A DNA stretch of 64,000 nt from NCBI GenBank assembly GCA_015064415.1, contig SVSG01000005.1:47503-111502 (forward strand). The letters run 5' to 3'. Both the position numbers and the translations under genes were made by a program. Under the pieces are notes generated by a model. That model did not search any database. It saw nothing but the letters and a program-made list of their open reading frames with translations, and was not told where the DNA came from. This document shows, one piece after another, positions 25,139 through 33,918 of this stretch. This DNA comes from Oscillospiraceae bacterium (GTDB lineage: Bacteria > Bacillota > Clostridia > Oscillospirales > CAG-272). The stretch's first letter is position 1. The number at the start of each line of letters is the position of its first letter.

Positions 25139-27631
25139 TTATTGCATCACGTATTTGCCCGCGCCAAGCTCAAAGACCGCTTTGCCGTTCAAAATTTCAC
25201 CGCCCAGCTCCTCTACGCGGAAGGTCTTGGCGTTGAGTGTGACCTCTTTCCTGCCGTTGAGCAACGGAAATTCCACGCGCGCAGTGGTTCCCGTCGGGAT
25301 GCGGAAGGTATAGGTGAACTTACCCTCGCGCCAATCCCACGCGCTTTCGATACGGCCCTTAGCGGAATCGTAATGCGCCTTCACGTACATGATGCGCTCC
25401 TGCCCCTTCGGCATCTCCTCCTCGGTTCTCACGTCGGGTCTGGGAGAAAGCACGAAATGCGCAAAGCCGGGGTGTGCGGGATCGACCGCAATACCTGCCG
25501 CGTAAGCGTAGATCCATTCCACCACCGAGCCGAAGGCGTAGTGGTTGAAGGAGTTCATATTCACCGCGCCAAAGCCGCGTGCATACGTGTAAGAATTCCA
25601 GCGCTCCCAGACCGTGGTCGCGCCCTGACGGACGCTGTAAAGCCAGGAGGGGTCCTTCGTTTGCAGAAGCAAGGAATAGGCAAGGCCGTCCAACCCCACC
25701 GCAGAAAGCGTCTGTGCGAGCATATAGGTACCAACAAAGCCCGTGGAAAGCGTGTAATCGTTGGCGATCACGTTCTTCTCAAGCGTCTTGATCACGTTCT
25801 CGCGCACGGTTCCCTCCACCAGCTCAAAGGCGATGGCCAGCACGCAGGCGGTCTGCGTTTTGACGGTCAGCTCGTCGTTTTTGACAAACTGCTCGTTCCA
25901 CTCGCGCTTGAGGCGTGCGTTCAGCTCTTCGTAATACGCGGCGCGCTCCCCCTTGCCGAGAACACGCGCCATTCTTGCCATCAGAAGAGCGTCATACGCG
26001 TAATATGCCTGACAAACAAGCGCATCGTCGGTCGGCTCATACGCCAGCCAGTCACCGTAGCGCTTGCGCGGGCCGCCGATGGATGCCAGATACGTCATGT
26101 AGCGTTCCATCGAATCGTAATGCTCGGCCATTGTTTCGGTATCGTTGTATTTCAGATACAGCATATACGGCACAAGGATGCCCGCATCTCCCCAAGCTGC
26201 CGCAGCATCCTTCATGGACCCGCTTCGCGACATTTTTTCAATGACGGGGATCACATCCCAATAGCCGTCGCACACGCGCTGTCCGTCACGGGCATCCCCC
26301 AGCCACTTGCGAAGAAATCCGCGTGCATTGGCATTATAGGTGCCCGCGCCGCAGAACATTTGCGTGTCACCCGACCAGCCCAAACGCTCGTCACGCTGAG
26401 GGCAGTCGGTGGGAACGGAAAGGTAGTTGCAGCGCTGTCCCCAGAACACGTTTTCAATAAAGCGGTTCAGCTCGGTGTTGCTGGTTTCCAGATAGCCCGT
26501 CTCCTGCATATCCGTGCTGACGAACACACCCTCGACAGAGATCAGCTCGACGTCCGCGTCCGTCCAGAGGCAAAGGTAGCGGAAGGCGGAAAAGCTGTGC
26601 GTGGGCTGATAATCCTCCACGCCCTCGCCTTTGGCCACGTAAACAGTACGTGCCAGCGCGGTGCGGTAGTTGGCGGTGTACAGCATGCCCTTAGGGCCGT
26701 CATTGCCGCGCGCCTTATCGCCGCTGTCATTCAGCATCTCGGATACCATCACCTCAACGCGGGCGCGGCGGGGGGCCTTCACCGTGATATGCGGGCGGCC
26801 TGCGATCTCCTGACCAAGATCAATGATCAATCTCTCGCCCTTGTGCAGTACGGTCTTTTCACAACCGTCACCCACGCGGGTGAAAAGCGGCACGATCTCA
26901 CCGAATTCGGTACCGTTGTCCGCCACGTCGCGATAAAGCACGGCACTCTTGGGGGTCTGATTGAACTGCGGGCGCACGCGCATGGGCTCGCCCACGTGAG
27001 GCACGATGGCGGGAAATTTTCCCTCAATGCCCTCAAACAAGGTGACGGGCTTCCACGCGTAAGCGCCGGGGAAGCTGTGTGCATCCGGCATGGTGGCATC
27101 GTAATACTCACCGTCCCAGATGTCGGCGGAAAGCACGCGACCGCCGATCACGGTCAACCAGCTTTCATCGGTCACGAAGGAAAGCAGCTCTTTGCCGTCC
27201 TTATCAAAGCAACGAACCTCGGCGGCGAAGGCGGGCTCAAGCCAACCGTACTCGCCCATCGTGATACGCCCGGAGAACCATCCGCGGGAGACCTCAGCGG
27301 TGATCACGCTCTCCTTTACGCAAAGATCGGTAATATCATATTCAAACTCGAACACGCGGCAATGATAATCCGTCCAACCGGGCTTCAACTCCTCGTTGCC
27401 GACGCGATGGCCGTTTACGAACACGTTGAACACACCGAGTGCCGTGGCGGCAAGCGTCACCTTGGCCGTGCCCTCGGGCAGGTCGAAATCACCGCGGAAC
27501 AGCGAAAGGCCGTTCCCGGGTTGCAGGGTGATATCGGGATTATTGAAATAGCGCACCGAGTGGTCCCACGGATGCGGCAGGGGCGTGGGGCGGTCCTTTG
27601 GATTGCAGATAAATTTGGCTTTGGAATTCAT
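25139..27631 (-). CDS. Glycoside hydrolase family 78 alpha-L-rhamnosidase
   Basis: This 830-residue enzyme probably releases terminal L-rhamnose from glycans or glycosides. The N-terminal beta-sandwich modules contain VFVNGHRVGNEELKPGWTDY. The (alpha/alpha)6 barrel carries CPQRDERLGWSGDTQ, the GH78 acid motif, and later ATTVWERWNSY and NSFNHYAFGSV with the second catalytic Glu region. A C-terminal beta-domain ends the protein. There is no signal peptide, so it acts in the cytoplasm on imported oligosaccharides. The ATG at 27629-27631 has GGAGG eight nt upstream. With rhaB it points to rhamnose use. Confidence 0.9.
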   Translation of the reverse strand: MNSKAKFICNPKDRPTPLPHPWDHSVRYFNNPDITLQPGNGLSLFRGDFDLPEGTAKVTLAATALGVFNVFVNGHRVGNEELKPGWTDYHCRVFEFEYDITDLCVKESVITAEVSRGWFSGRITMGEYGWLEPAFAAEVRCFDKDGKELLSFVTDESWLTVIGGRVLSADIWDGEYYDATMPDAHSFPGAYAWKPVTLFEGIEGKFPAIVPHVGEPMRVRPQFNQTPKSAVLYRDVADNGTEFGEIVPLFTRVGDGCEKTVLHKGERLIIDLGQEIAGRPHITVKAPRRARVEVMVSEMLNDSGDKARGNDGPKGMLYTANYRTALARTVYVAKGEGVEDYQPTHSFSAFRYLCLWTDADVELISVEGVFVSTDMQETGYLETSNTELNRFIENVFWGQRCNYLSVPTDCPQRDERLGWSGDTQMFCGAGTYNANARGFLRKWLGDARDGQRVCDGYWDVIPVIEKMSRSGSMKDAAAAWGDAGILVPYMLYLKYNDTETMAEHYDSMERYMTYLASIGGPRKRYGDWLAYEPTDDALVCQAYYAYDALLMARMARVLGKGERAAYYEELNARLKREWNEQFVKNDELTVKTQTACVLAIAFELVEGTVRENVIKTLEKNVIANDYTLSTGFVGTYMLAQTLSAVGLDGLAYSLLLQTKDPSWLYSVRQGATTVWERWNSYTYARGFGAVNMNSFNHYAFGSVVEWIYAYAAGIAVDPAHPGFAHFVLSPRPDVRTEEEMPKGQERIMYVKAHYDSAKGRIESAWDWREGKFTYTFRIPTGTTARVEFPLLNGRKEVTLNAKTFRVEELGGEILNGKAVFELGAGKYVMQ

Positions 27632-27665
27632 AGCGCGAACCTCCGTTGTGTATAAGTACTTCTCC

Positions 27666-27694
27666 ATTATAACATGCTTTCGTCCGTTTGTCCA
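27666..27694 (-). promoter_or_regulatory. Promoter for the GH78 rhamnosidase
   Basis: On the minus strand TGGACA (27689-27694) and perfect TATAAT (27666-27671) are 17 nt apart, about 35 nt before the start codon. No operator-like repeat is obvious beside it, so control by rhamnose cannot be judged. Confidence 0.8.
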
Positions 27695-27792
27695 GTCTTG
27701 AATATAACCCAAAAGCGCGCGTTTTTAAGAAAACACTTTTCTTTTTGCGGGAAATGTGCTATACTGAAGAAAAGAAGCAAGGAGGTGGCGCT

Positions 27793-29280
27793 ATGACCAA
27801 CATTTTGACCGCCGCGCAAATGAAGCAAGCGGATGAGGAAAAAATCAACCGCGGCACCCCGTCCCGCGTTCTCATGGAACGCGCAGCCATGGGAGCATTG
27901 AAGCTTTTGGAATCGGAATTTCCCACAAATCACGTGCTGTTTTTGTGCGGGAACGGCAACAATGGCGGTGACGGATTTGCCATGGCAAGGTTTTTCGCCG
28001 AGAAGGGCGGAAACGCGACGGTATGCTACACGGGCGAATGGAAGGACGGCGAGCCCGACGCCGAAAAAATGAGCGTAGAGTGTGCGCGCCAGTTCTCTCT
28101 TTTACCGAAGCCTCTTCCCCTTTGCGACACGCCTGATTTCCAAGGCGTGAGCGCCGTGGTGGACGCCATGTTCGGCATTGGACTTTTCCGCCCCATCACA
28201 GGAAAAAATGCCGAGCTGATCCAAGCGCTGAACGATGCAAAGCTCCCCGTGCTTGCCATCGATATCCCCTCCGGTATCAACGCAGACACCGGTGCCGTGT
28301 GCGGGATTGCCGTGCAAGCCACACATACGGTCGCCATATCCGATTATAAATTCGGCCATTATCTTTATCCGGGTACCGAGCTGTGCGGCATACTGCACTG
28401 CGAGCGCATCGGCGTTTGCCCTCCCTTGGGATGCGCTCAAATATTGGAAAAGGAGGACATTTCTCAGCTGCTTTCCCGCCCCGCCAACACCCACAAGGGG
28501 AGCTTTGGACGCGTGCTTGTTATCGGCGGCTCCAAGGGGATGAGCGGTGCGGGCTATCTGTGTGCCAAAGCCGCCTATCGCGCAGGGGCGGGGCTTGTAG
28601 AGATCATGACGCACAGCCAAAACCGCGTCATCTATCAGACACAGCTGCCTGAGGCCATTGTCACAACGTATGATTTGAATGAGACGGACGAAAACGCCAT
28701 ATATGACGCCATCTGGCGTGCCGATGCCATCGCCATCGGCATGGGGCTCGGAAGCTCCCGCACCACCGCTTTCCTTGTGGATGCGGTGCTGAAATACGCG
28801 CGTTGCCCTGTTGTCATGGACGCAGATGCCTTAAACGAGCTTGCCCGCAGCGAGAACCTTGCCGCCCGTCTTTCCGTGTGCCGTTTCCCCTTGATCTTCA
28901 CGCCTCACTTGGGCGAGGCAAGCCGCCTGTTGGATCTTCCGATCGACACTGTTTCCGCCGACCTTGTCACGCATGCCAAATTGCTTGCCGAGAAAAGCGG
29001 CGCCCTTGTCGTGCTGAAAAGCGCGCGTACGCTGATCACAGACGGCAAACGCGTCACGCTGAATCCCTTCGGCAACAACGGTATGGCAACGGGTGGCAGC
29101 GGTGACGTACTGAGCGGCATTATTGCCGGCCTGAGCGCCGGTGGCAACCCGCATCGGATCGCGGCAGAACTCGGCGTGCTGGCTCATGCACTTGCCGGAG
29201 ACGTCGCACGGGAGAAGTGCGGCTTGCACGGCTTGATGGCTTCCGACATCATCGACGGACTTTGCAAGTTTTTGCCTTAA
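27793..29280 (+). CDS. nnr: Bifunctional NAD(P)H-hydrate repair enzyme
   Basis: This 495-residue fusion repairs damaged NAD(P)HX. The N-terminal YjeF/NnrE epimerase (about 1-205) has FLCGNGNNGGDGFAMAR and VLAIDIPSGINADTG. The C-terminal NnrD dehydratase (about 215-495) has GSFGRVLVIGGS, VMDADALNEL, FTPHLGEASRL and MATGGSGDVLSG, its ADP/ATP-binding and catalytic loops. The ATG at 27793 follows AAGGAGGTGGCGCT. It is a single-gene unit ended by the terminator at 29356. A TATACT box lies upstream near 27760, but its -35 is poor. Confidence 0.95.
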   Translation: MTNILTAAQMKQADEEKINRGTPSRVLMERAAMGALKLLESEFPTNHVLFLCGNGNNGGDGFAMARFFAEKGGNATVCYTGEWKDGEPDAEKMSVECARQFSLLPKPLPLCDTPDFQGVSAVVDAMFGIGLFRPITGKNAELIQALNDAKLPVLAIDIPSGINADTGAVCGIAVQATHTVAISDYKFGHYLYPGTELCGILHCERIGVCPPLGCAQILEKEDISQLLSRPANTHKGSFGRVLVIGGSKGMSGAGYLCAKAAYRAGAGLVEIMTHSQNRVIYQTQLPEAIVTTYDLNETDENAIYDAIWRADAIAIGMGLGSSRTTAFLVDAVLKYARCPVVMDADALNELARSENLAARLSVCRFPLIFTPHLGEASRLLDLPIDTVSADLVTHAKLLAEKSGALVVLKSARTLITDGKRVTLNPFGNNGMATGGSGDVLSGIIAGLSAGGNPHRIAAELGVLAHALAGDVAREKCGLHGLMASDIIDGLCKFLP

Positions 29281-29355
29281 TTCCGAACATTTTTTGTTAT
29301 TTTCCAATTATTTTTATCATTTTTCCATTTTATCGAATAAAAAGAGGCTCGAACG

Positions 29356-29400
29356 TCAAAAAAAGCGTGTGTTTCGTCACGAAACACACGCTTTTTTTGA
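29356..29400. terminator. Bidirectional terminator between nnr and coaD
   Basis: A 22-bp perfect inverted repeat with a single central base (core AGCGTGTGTTTCGT) is flanked by seven A and seven T. It serves the convergent genes nnr (+) and coaD (-). Confidence 0.93.
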
Positions 29401-29431
29401 ATTATTTTTTCTTAAAGGTGAGAGGATATCC

Positions 29432-29920
29432 TCAGCAAGCGTTGCACTCGCCTCTCGTCACCAGATACTCTATCACTGCGGGGGCAACCAGCCCCTCGGG
29501 GCATTTTTTCTCAGCCAACAGTGCGCGCACGCCGGTGGAATTCAGATTTTCAAGATCGTCGCAGGCCTGCAGGAAAACGGTTTTTGCGCGGGGATTTTTG
29601 GAAAGGTTATAGGCGGCCATCTGCTCCTCGTACGCGCGGTCCACCTCGTTACGAATACCCTTCACGATCACGTCGGCGCCGATACGATCAAACAGATCCA
29701 CCAGCATGCCGTCATCGGTGATCACTTCCACGTTGGGAAGCCCGCTCAGCGTCAAGCGTGCCATTTCGGCGCGCTCCTCAATCGTGTGCGTATAGGTCTT
29801 GCTTCTGTTGATCATCACAGCCACTGTCACCTTGTCGTAATGCTTCAAGGCGCGCTTGACGATGTCAAGATGGCCCAATGTCATGGGATCAAAGCTTCCG
29901 GGAATCAACGCGTGACTCAT
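29432..29920 (-). CDS. coaD: Phosphopantetheine adenylyltransferase
   Basis: This 162-residue enzyme transfers AMP to 4'-phosphopantetheine in CoA synthesis. The nucleotidyltransferase motif PGSFDPMTLGHLD (7-19) contains the HxGH-like TLGH. KGIRNEVDRAYE is the substrate-binding block, and LNSTGVR occupies the place of the ISSTxVR motif. A small Cys-containing tail (GECNAC) ends the protein. It overlaps the rsmD stop by 4 nt; rsmD-coaD pairing is standard in Firmicutes. Confidence 0.95.
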   Translation of the reverse strand: MSHALIPGSFDPMTLGHLDIVKRALKHYDKVTVAVMINRSKTYTHTIEERAEMARLTLSGLPNVEVITDDGMLVDLFDRIGADVIVKGIRNEVDRAYEEQMAAYNLSKNPRAKTVFLQACDDLENLNSTGVRALLAEKKCPEGLVAPAVIEYLVTRGECNAC

Positions 29921-30495
29921 AGTTCCTCCTTGCGCTGTGCGGGGCTCAAAAAGAATACGTGAGCCGCGCCATAGCGTTTGTTTTTGATAATTTCATAACG
30001 TGTGGGGAGCTCCACGTCTCCTCCAAAAAGGTCCTGCGGATCTCCGCACTCCACCACCACGGTGGCGCCGGGCGCGAGAAGCTCGCGCGCAAGCAAGGTG
30101 CGAAGCACCGAGGGCAGCAATCCCGCCGCATAGGGCGGGTCCAGAAAGACCAAATGAAAGGGACCGTCCTTGCAGGAGGCAAGATAAGCGTTTGCATCAA
30201 GAGAAAGGATCTTCGTCCGGGATATCAACTTGGTTTTTTCGGCATTTTTGCGGATCACCGCGCACGCTTCGCGGGCGCGATCCACCATTACGGCAAGGGA
30301 TGCTCCTCTGCTCAACGCCTCAAGGCCCAATTGACCCGAGCCGGCAAAAAGATCCAGCACGCGTCGCCCCTCCAGATCGAATTGGAGCATGGAGAAAACG
30401 GCCTCCTTCGTGCGCTCTGCCGTGGGGCGGGTCGCTTCCCCCGGCAAGGTCTCCAGGCGCACGCCGCGCGCACTACCGGTAATAATATGCATCAT
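29917..30495 (-). CDS. rsmD: 16S rRNA (guanine966-N2)-methyltransferase RsmD
   Basis: This 192-residue SAM-dependent methyltransferase has the N-terminal ITGSARGVRLETLPG, RPTAERTKEAVFS, the SAM loop LDLFAGSGQLGLEAL and the catalytic DPPY (119-122). It modifies G966 of 16S rRNA. The start could be either of two adjacent ATG codons. It lies 3 nt after uvrC and overlaps coaD, so uvrC-rsmD-coaD is one transcription unit. Confidence 0.95.
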   Translation of the reverse strand: MMHIITGSARGVRLETLPGEATRPTAERTKEAVFSMLQFDLEGRRVLDLFAGSGQLGLEALSRGASLAVMVDRAREACAVIRKNAEKTKLISRTKILSLDANAYLASCKDGPFHLVFLDPPYAAGLLPSVLRTLLARELLAPGATVVVECGDPQDLFGGDVELPTRYEIIKNKRYGAAHVFFLSPAQRKEEL

Positions 30496-30498
30496 GGC

Positions 30499-32343
30499 TT
30501 ATTCTTCCTTCCCCTGTTTGTGAAAATGCGCGTATACGGCGCGTGCCAGCACGGGCCCGATGCCGGGGGCCGCCGCGATCTGTTCTTCGCTTGCCCGCTT
30601 GAGGGGCGCAAGGCCGCCGAAATGCGACAAAAGGCATTTTGCCTTGGCACTTCCCACGCCCGGTATTTTCTCTAGCGCGGAGGTGCGCAAGCTGCCGCGC
30701 TTGGCGTCGCTCATGCGCTTCACAGAATAGCGGTGGACCTCCTCCTGAATGCGGTAGATCACCGTGAACAGTGCGCGATCCGTGGCAATGGAAATTTCCT
30801 CGTGCTCGCTGCAAAGCGCGCGCGTTTTGTGAAAATCGTCCTTCACCATGCCAAAGACGGGAATGGAAAGCTCCATCTCCTCCAGCAATCGGCGTATCAC
30901 ACCCACGTGCGCGGCACCGCCGTCCAAAAGGATCAGATCGGGCATCTTGGCAAAGCTGCCCTCTGCATCCTGTAAATGTGCAAGACGGCGTGAAAGCGCC
31001 TCGCGCATGCTGGCGTAATCATCCGTGCCCTCAATGTCGCGGATGCGGAAGGTGCGATATTCGGAGCGGGCAAACTTGCCGTCCTCCCACACGATCATGC
31101 CACAGGTCTTGTATTCGTTGCCAAAGTTGGAAATATCGTAGCTTTCGATGCGGTTGGGCACCACTTCCAGCGCAAGCAGGGAGGCAAGGCGGATCATCGC
31201 GTCGTCGTTTTTTTCCGTTTCGCGTCTTGTGGCGGCCAGCTTTTCTGCGGCGTTCTGCACCGCAAGCTCGCACAGCTTTTTCCGCTCTCCGCGCTGGGGA
31301 GGATAGACCTGCACCTTTCTTCCCGCGGCCTCGGAGAGCAAAGCCGCAAGCGGCTCCACGTCCTCGTCCTGCGCCTCAAAAGAAAGCAGAACGCGCGGGG
31401 GGATATCAGGGCGGGTGCGGTAATGATCAAATACGAAGGAGATCAGCGCCTCACTGTCCGTGATCTGATCGTTACCGAACACCACCTCGTATTTGTCCAG
31501 AAGGGCACCGCCGCGCACGTAAAACACGACCATGGCAGCACCGTAATCGTCGCGGTAAAAGCCGAAAATATCCTCTGCGGTATCGGGGGATGCCACCACC
31601 TTCTGCTTTTGCGAAAGCTTCTGCAAGGCAAAAAGGCGATCGCGGTAAATGGCCGCCGCCTCAAAGCGCTCTTCCATGGCGGCGTGTTCCATCTTCTCGC
31701 GCACGGCGGCCTCGGCCGCGGCGCTGTTTCCGCGCAGGATCTCCGTCGCGCATTGGATCAACTCGGCATACTCCTCTTCGCTCACCTTGCCGGTGCAGGG
31801 CGCACAGCATTGCCCCAACTGATGGTACAGGCACGGACGCTCTTTCCCGATGTCGCGCGGGAAACGGCGATTGCAGGTGGGTAAACCCAGTGCCTTTTCC
31901 AGCGTGCGGATCACCCCGCCGGCCACAGAGGCGCCGGAATACGGGCCGAAATATCTTCCTTTATCCTTTTGACGCGTGCGCGTGAACTGCAGGCGCGGAT
32001 AGGGCTCGGCCGTAATTTTGATATAAGGATAGGATTTTGCATCCTTCAATCTGATATTATATTTGGGAGTGTGCTGTTTGATGAGTGTATTTTCCAGCGT
32101 CAGCGCTTCCATTTCGGTGTCGCAAAGGAAATACTCGAAATCCGCGACCTGTGAAACCATGCGCTCGGTCTTATAGCCCTTGTGGCTGTTTTGAAAATAC
32201 TGTGAGACGCGGTTTTTCAGCTTGCGCGATTTGCCCACGTAGATCACGCGCCCTTCGCGATTTTTCATGATATAGACACCGGGACAAAGAGGTAGCTCGT
32301 TTGCCTTTTGCAAAAGCCGCTTGCGTTCTTCTTGTGTTTGCAT
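30499..32343 (-). CDS. uvrC: Excinuclease ABC subunit C
   Basis: This 614-residue nuclease makes both incisions in UvrABC nucleotide excision repair. An N-terminal GIY-YIG domain (CPGVYIMKNREGRVIYVGKS, about 20-39) is followed by a Cys patch (CLYHQLGQCCAPCTG, about 170-184), a UVR helix pair, the RNase H-like endonuclease domain (ESYDISNFGN, LILLDGGAAHV) and two C-terminal helix-hairpin-helix motifs (IPGVGSAKAKCLL, APGIGPVLARAV). The length is typical. A terminator lies directly upstream with little room for a promoter. Confidence 0.97.
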   Translation of the reverse strand: MQTQEERKRLLQKANELPLCPGVYIMKNREGRVIYVGKSRKLKNRVSQYFQNSHKGYKTERMVSQVADFEYFLCDTEMEALTLENTLIKQHTPKYNIRLKDAKSYPYIKITAEPYPRLQFTRTRQKDKGRYFGPYSGASVAGGVIRTLEKALGLPTCNRRFPRDIGKERPCLYHQLGQCCAPCTGKVSEEEYAELIQCATEILRGNSAAAEAAVREKMEHAAMEERFEAAAIYRDRLFALQKLSQKQKVVASPDTAEDIFGFYRDDYGAAMVVFYVRGGALLDKYEVVFGNDQITDSEALISFVFDHYRTRPDIPPRVLLSFEAQDEDVEPLAALLSEAAGRKVQVYPPQRGERKKLCELAVQNAAEKLAATRRETEKNDDAMIRLASLLALEVVPNRIESYDISNFGNEYKTCGMIVWEDGKFARSEYRTFRIRDIEGTDDYASMREALSRRLAHLQDAEGSFAKMPDLILLDGGAAHVGVIRRLLEEMELSIPVFGMVKDDFHKTRALCSEHEEISIATDRALFTVIYRIQEEVHRYSVKRMSDAKRGSLRTSALEKIPGVGSAKAKCLLSHFGGLAPLKRASEEQIAAAPGIGPVLARAVYAHFHKQGKEE

Positions 32344-32356
32344 ACGCGTACCTCCC

Positions 32357-32391
32357 TAAAAATAGCGGGGTGTCGGTAAGGGACACCCCGC
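32357..32391 (-). terminator. Terminator between ptsH and uvrC
   Basis: On the minus strand GCGGGGTGTC (32382-32391 side) pairs with GACACCCCGC (32365-32374 side) over 10 bp with a 7-nt loop, followed by TATTTTTA. It ends only about 14 nt before the uvrC start, overlapping its ribosome-site region, so it may attenuate transcription into uvrC. Confidence 0.85.
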
Positions 32392-32408
32392 AGTTTTCAA
32401 TTGTGCGA

Positions 32409-32672
32409 TTATTCGCGAAAACCGGTATTGACCAGTTCTTCCAATGCGTCGAGTGCCTCGTCCGCGTCGGATCCTTCGGCAAGCAATTTGATGGTCATGC
32501 CCTGCGCAATGCCAAGCGAAAGAACGCCAAGCAAGCTTTTGGCATTCACCTTACGGTCCTCCTTTTCCACCCAGATAGAAGATTTGAAGCTGTTCGCCTT
32601 CTGAATGAAAAAAGTAGCAGGACGTGCATGCAAGCCAATGGTGTTGGTAATGGTAACTTCCCTTGAAATCAT
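32409..32672 (-). CDS. ptsH: HPr family phosphocarrier protein
   Basis: This 87-residue protein carries the PTS phosphoryl-transfer site IGLHARPA (His15) and the regulatory region KSLLGVLSLG (Ser46), both present as in Firmicutes HPr. So it could act in sugar uptake and, through HPr kinase and CcpA, in catabolite control. Enzyme I is not in the window. The ATG at 32670-32672 fits the family N-terminus, although the nearest GGAG is about 11 nt upstream. It is a single-gene unit with promoter 32722-32750 and terminator 32357-32391. Crh is excluded because His15 is kept. Confidence 0.93.
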   Translation of the reverse strand: MISREVTITNTIGLHARPATFFIQKANSFKSSIWVEKEDRKVNAKSLLGVLSLGIAQGMTIKLLAEGSDADEALDALEELVNTGFRE

Positions 32673-32721
32673 AGGTCGATTGCTCCATTTCTTTTCATTT
32701 ACTAACAAAACACACAGTAAT

Positions 32722-32750
32722 AGTATAGCAAAATAGGACGAAAAAGTCAA
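32722..32750 (-). promoter_or_regulatory. Promoter for ptsH
   Basis: On the minus strand TTGACT (32745-32750) and TATACT (32722-32727) are 17 nt apart. Just upstream, TTTGGTG (32758-32764) and CACCAAA (32784-32790) form an inverted repeat with a 19-nt spacer. This could be an operator or the end of the DUF4330 transcript. Confidence 0.8.
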
Positions 32751-32809
32751 TCGACAATTTGGTGGTATTTTATGCAAATCATGCACCAAACTTGTCTATT
32801 TTGACGATT

Positions 32810-33319
32810 TTATGCCAATTTTTTGTAACCGGTAATCGTAATGATCAGATCCACGGTCTCGGTCTGCACGCGAATCTCCTGCCCTTTGACCAGCAAAAGC
32901 TCTCCCCCTACGAAGAAGGATTGCTCACGCTCGATGCCAAGGCAGGAAAGCTCGCCGCTGACGTCCAGAAGATACTCGTACTCGTCCTGCGGATACACCG
33001 CCTCCACCGTTCCTTTTTCGGGATCGGGGTGAGGGAGATAAACGGTCGCCGCCGAGGTCGCCACCTGTTGTGTCAGCGCGCCGAGCGCCACGTGGCCATC
33101 AGCGGTATAAAACTCTACACCCTTGGTCAGAAGATCCGCCGTGGTGCTGCGCACCCGCTTCACCTCGAAGCTGATGATATAGGGCTCCATCAGTTCCTTT
33201 TTTGCAAAAAGATTTTTCAGATTGTTGCGCTGCCAGACGCCCACAATGGCGAGAATTGCCAGCAGGATCAGCACCGCATCCAGAAGGTTGAAATGACGTT
33301 CGCTTTTACTGTTCGCCAT
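32810..33319 (-). CDS. DUF4330-type membrane-anchored protein
   Basis: This 169-residue protein has a short basic N-terminus, one membrane helix (FNLLDAVLILLAILAIVGVW, about 10-30) and an extracytoplasmic beta-rich domain. The FNLLDA start and single-anchor layout match DUF4330. The ATG at 33317-33319 has AGGAGGT upstream and shares one base with the stop of the preceding gene, showing coupling. It is paired with a second protein of the same layout and a ligase-like membrane protein. Function is unknown; a cell-envelope glycan role is inferred from the neighbour only. Confidence 0.65.
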   Translation of the reverse strand: MANSKSERHFNLLDAVLILLAILAIVGVWQRNNLKNLFAKKELMEPYIISFEVKRVRSTTADLLTKGVEFYTADGHVALGALTQQVATSAATVYLPHPDPEKGTVEAVYPQDEYEYLLDVSGELSCLGIEREQSFFVGGELLLVKGQEIRVQTETVDLIITITGYKKLA

Positions 33320-33918
33320 TACGGTTGCACCTCCTGTCTTGCGATCTGAACAAGGGAAAGGCATACGCCGTCCCCCGCAAAGGAGGGGAACAGAAGCTCG
33401 TACCGCGCGCCAACGGCGATGCGGCACTCCTCGGCCTCGTACCCGACGCCCTCCTCGTAATCCGCATTCACGCGCACGGTGAGCGTCACCGTGTTCCATT
33501 CCTCGTTCGTCTCCTTGCGCACCACGTGCTTGCCAAGCTCCGCATCTATTTCCGGCGTGGGCAAGGAAATATACGCCTCATACGGACGGATCCGCACCTC
33601 GGTGACCGTACCGATCACGCTGCCCGTGGCAGCATCCTTTACGGTATCCCCTTCCTTCAGTAAGGAAACGAAGCTCTTATCCACCCCTGAAAGCTCCAGG
33701 GTATACACGATCTCGCGCTCCTCTGCCCTGTCGCCAAGCTGCAAGGGGGTAAACGCCAATATCAGAAAAAATATCGCCGCCACGATACAGATCAGCAGCA
33801 AAAGGTCCATCATCAAAAATAGCCCTCTGCGCTTTTTTTCCATCGAGTGTACGCCGCGCGTGCGCAGGTACAAGCCATCCTGCCCGCCCGACTTTACTCT
33901 ATCCGTTTTGTTGTTCAT
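33319..33918 (-). CDS. DUF4330-like membrane-anchored protein
   Basis: This 199-residue protein has a 30-residue polar N-terminus, one membrane helix (GLFLMMDLLLLICIVAAIFF, about 32-55) and a beta-rich outer domain with VYTLELSGVDKSFVSLLKEG and KDAATGSVIGTVTEV. The last two stretches resemble the IVFELQLPGVR and VKDxxTGxxIGxV patterns seen in DUF4330 proteins. The start at 33918 has AAGGAGG seven nt upstream and lies inside the preceding gene (20-nt overlap). Its partner gene follows with TAATG coupling. Confidence 0.6.
   Translation of the reverse strand: MNNKTDRVKSGGQDGLYLRTRGVHSMEKKRRGLFLMMDLLLLICIVAAIFFLILAFTPLQLGDRAEEREIVYTLELSGVDKSFVSLLKEGDTVKDAATGSVIGTVTEVRIRPYEAYISLPTPEIDAELGKHVVRKETNEEWNTVTLTVRVNADYEEGVGYEAEECRIAVGARYELLFPSFAGDGVCLSLVQIARQEVQP

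Noticed and set aside
25142..27655. An 837-codon plus-strand frame opposite the GH78 gene
   Set aside because: The minus strand carries conserved GH78 motifs, a ribosome site and a promoter; the plus frame has none of these.
27740..27770. Promoter for nnr at the TATACT box
   Set aside because: The 17-nt-spaced -35 (TTTTCT) matches consensus poorly, so it is mentioned only in the nnr entry and not listed as a feature.
32409..32672. Crh rather than HPr
   Set aside because: His15 in the GLHARPA motif is intact; Crh lacks this histidine.
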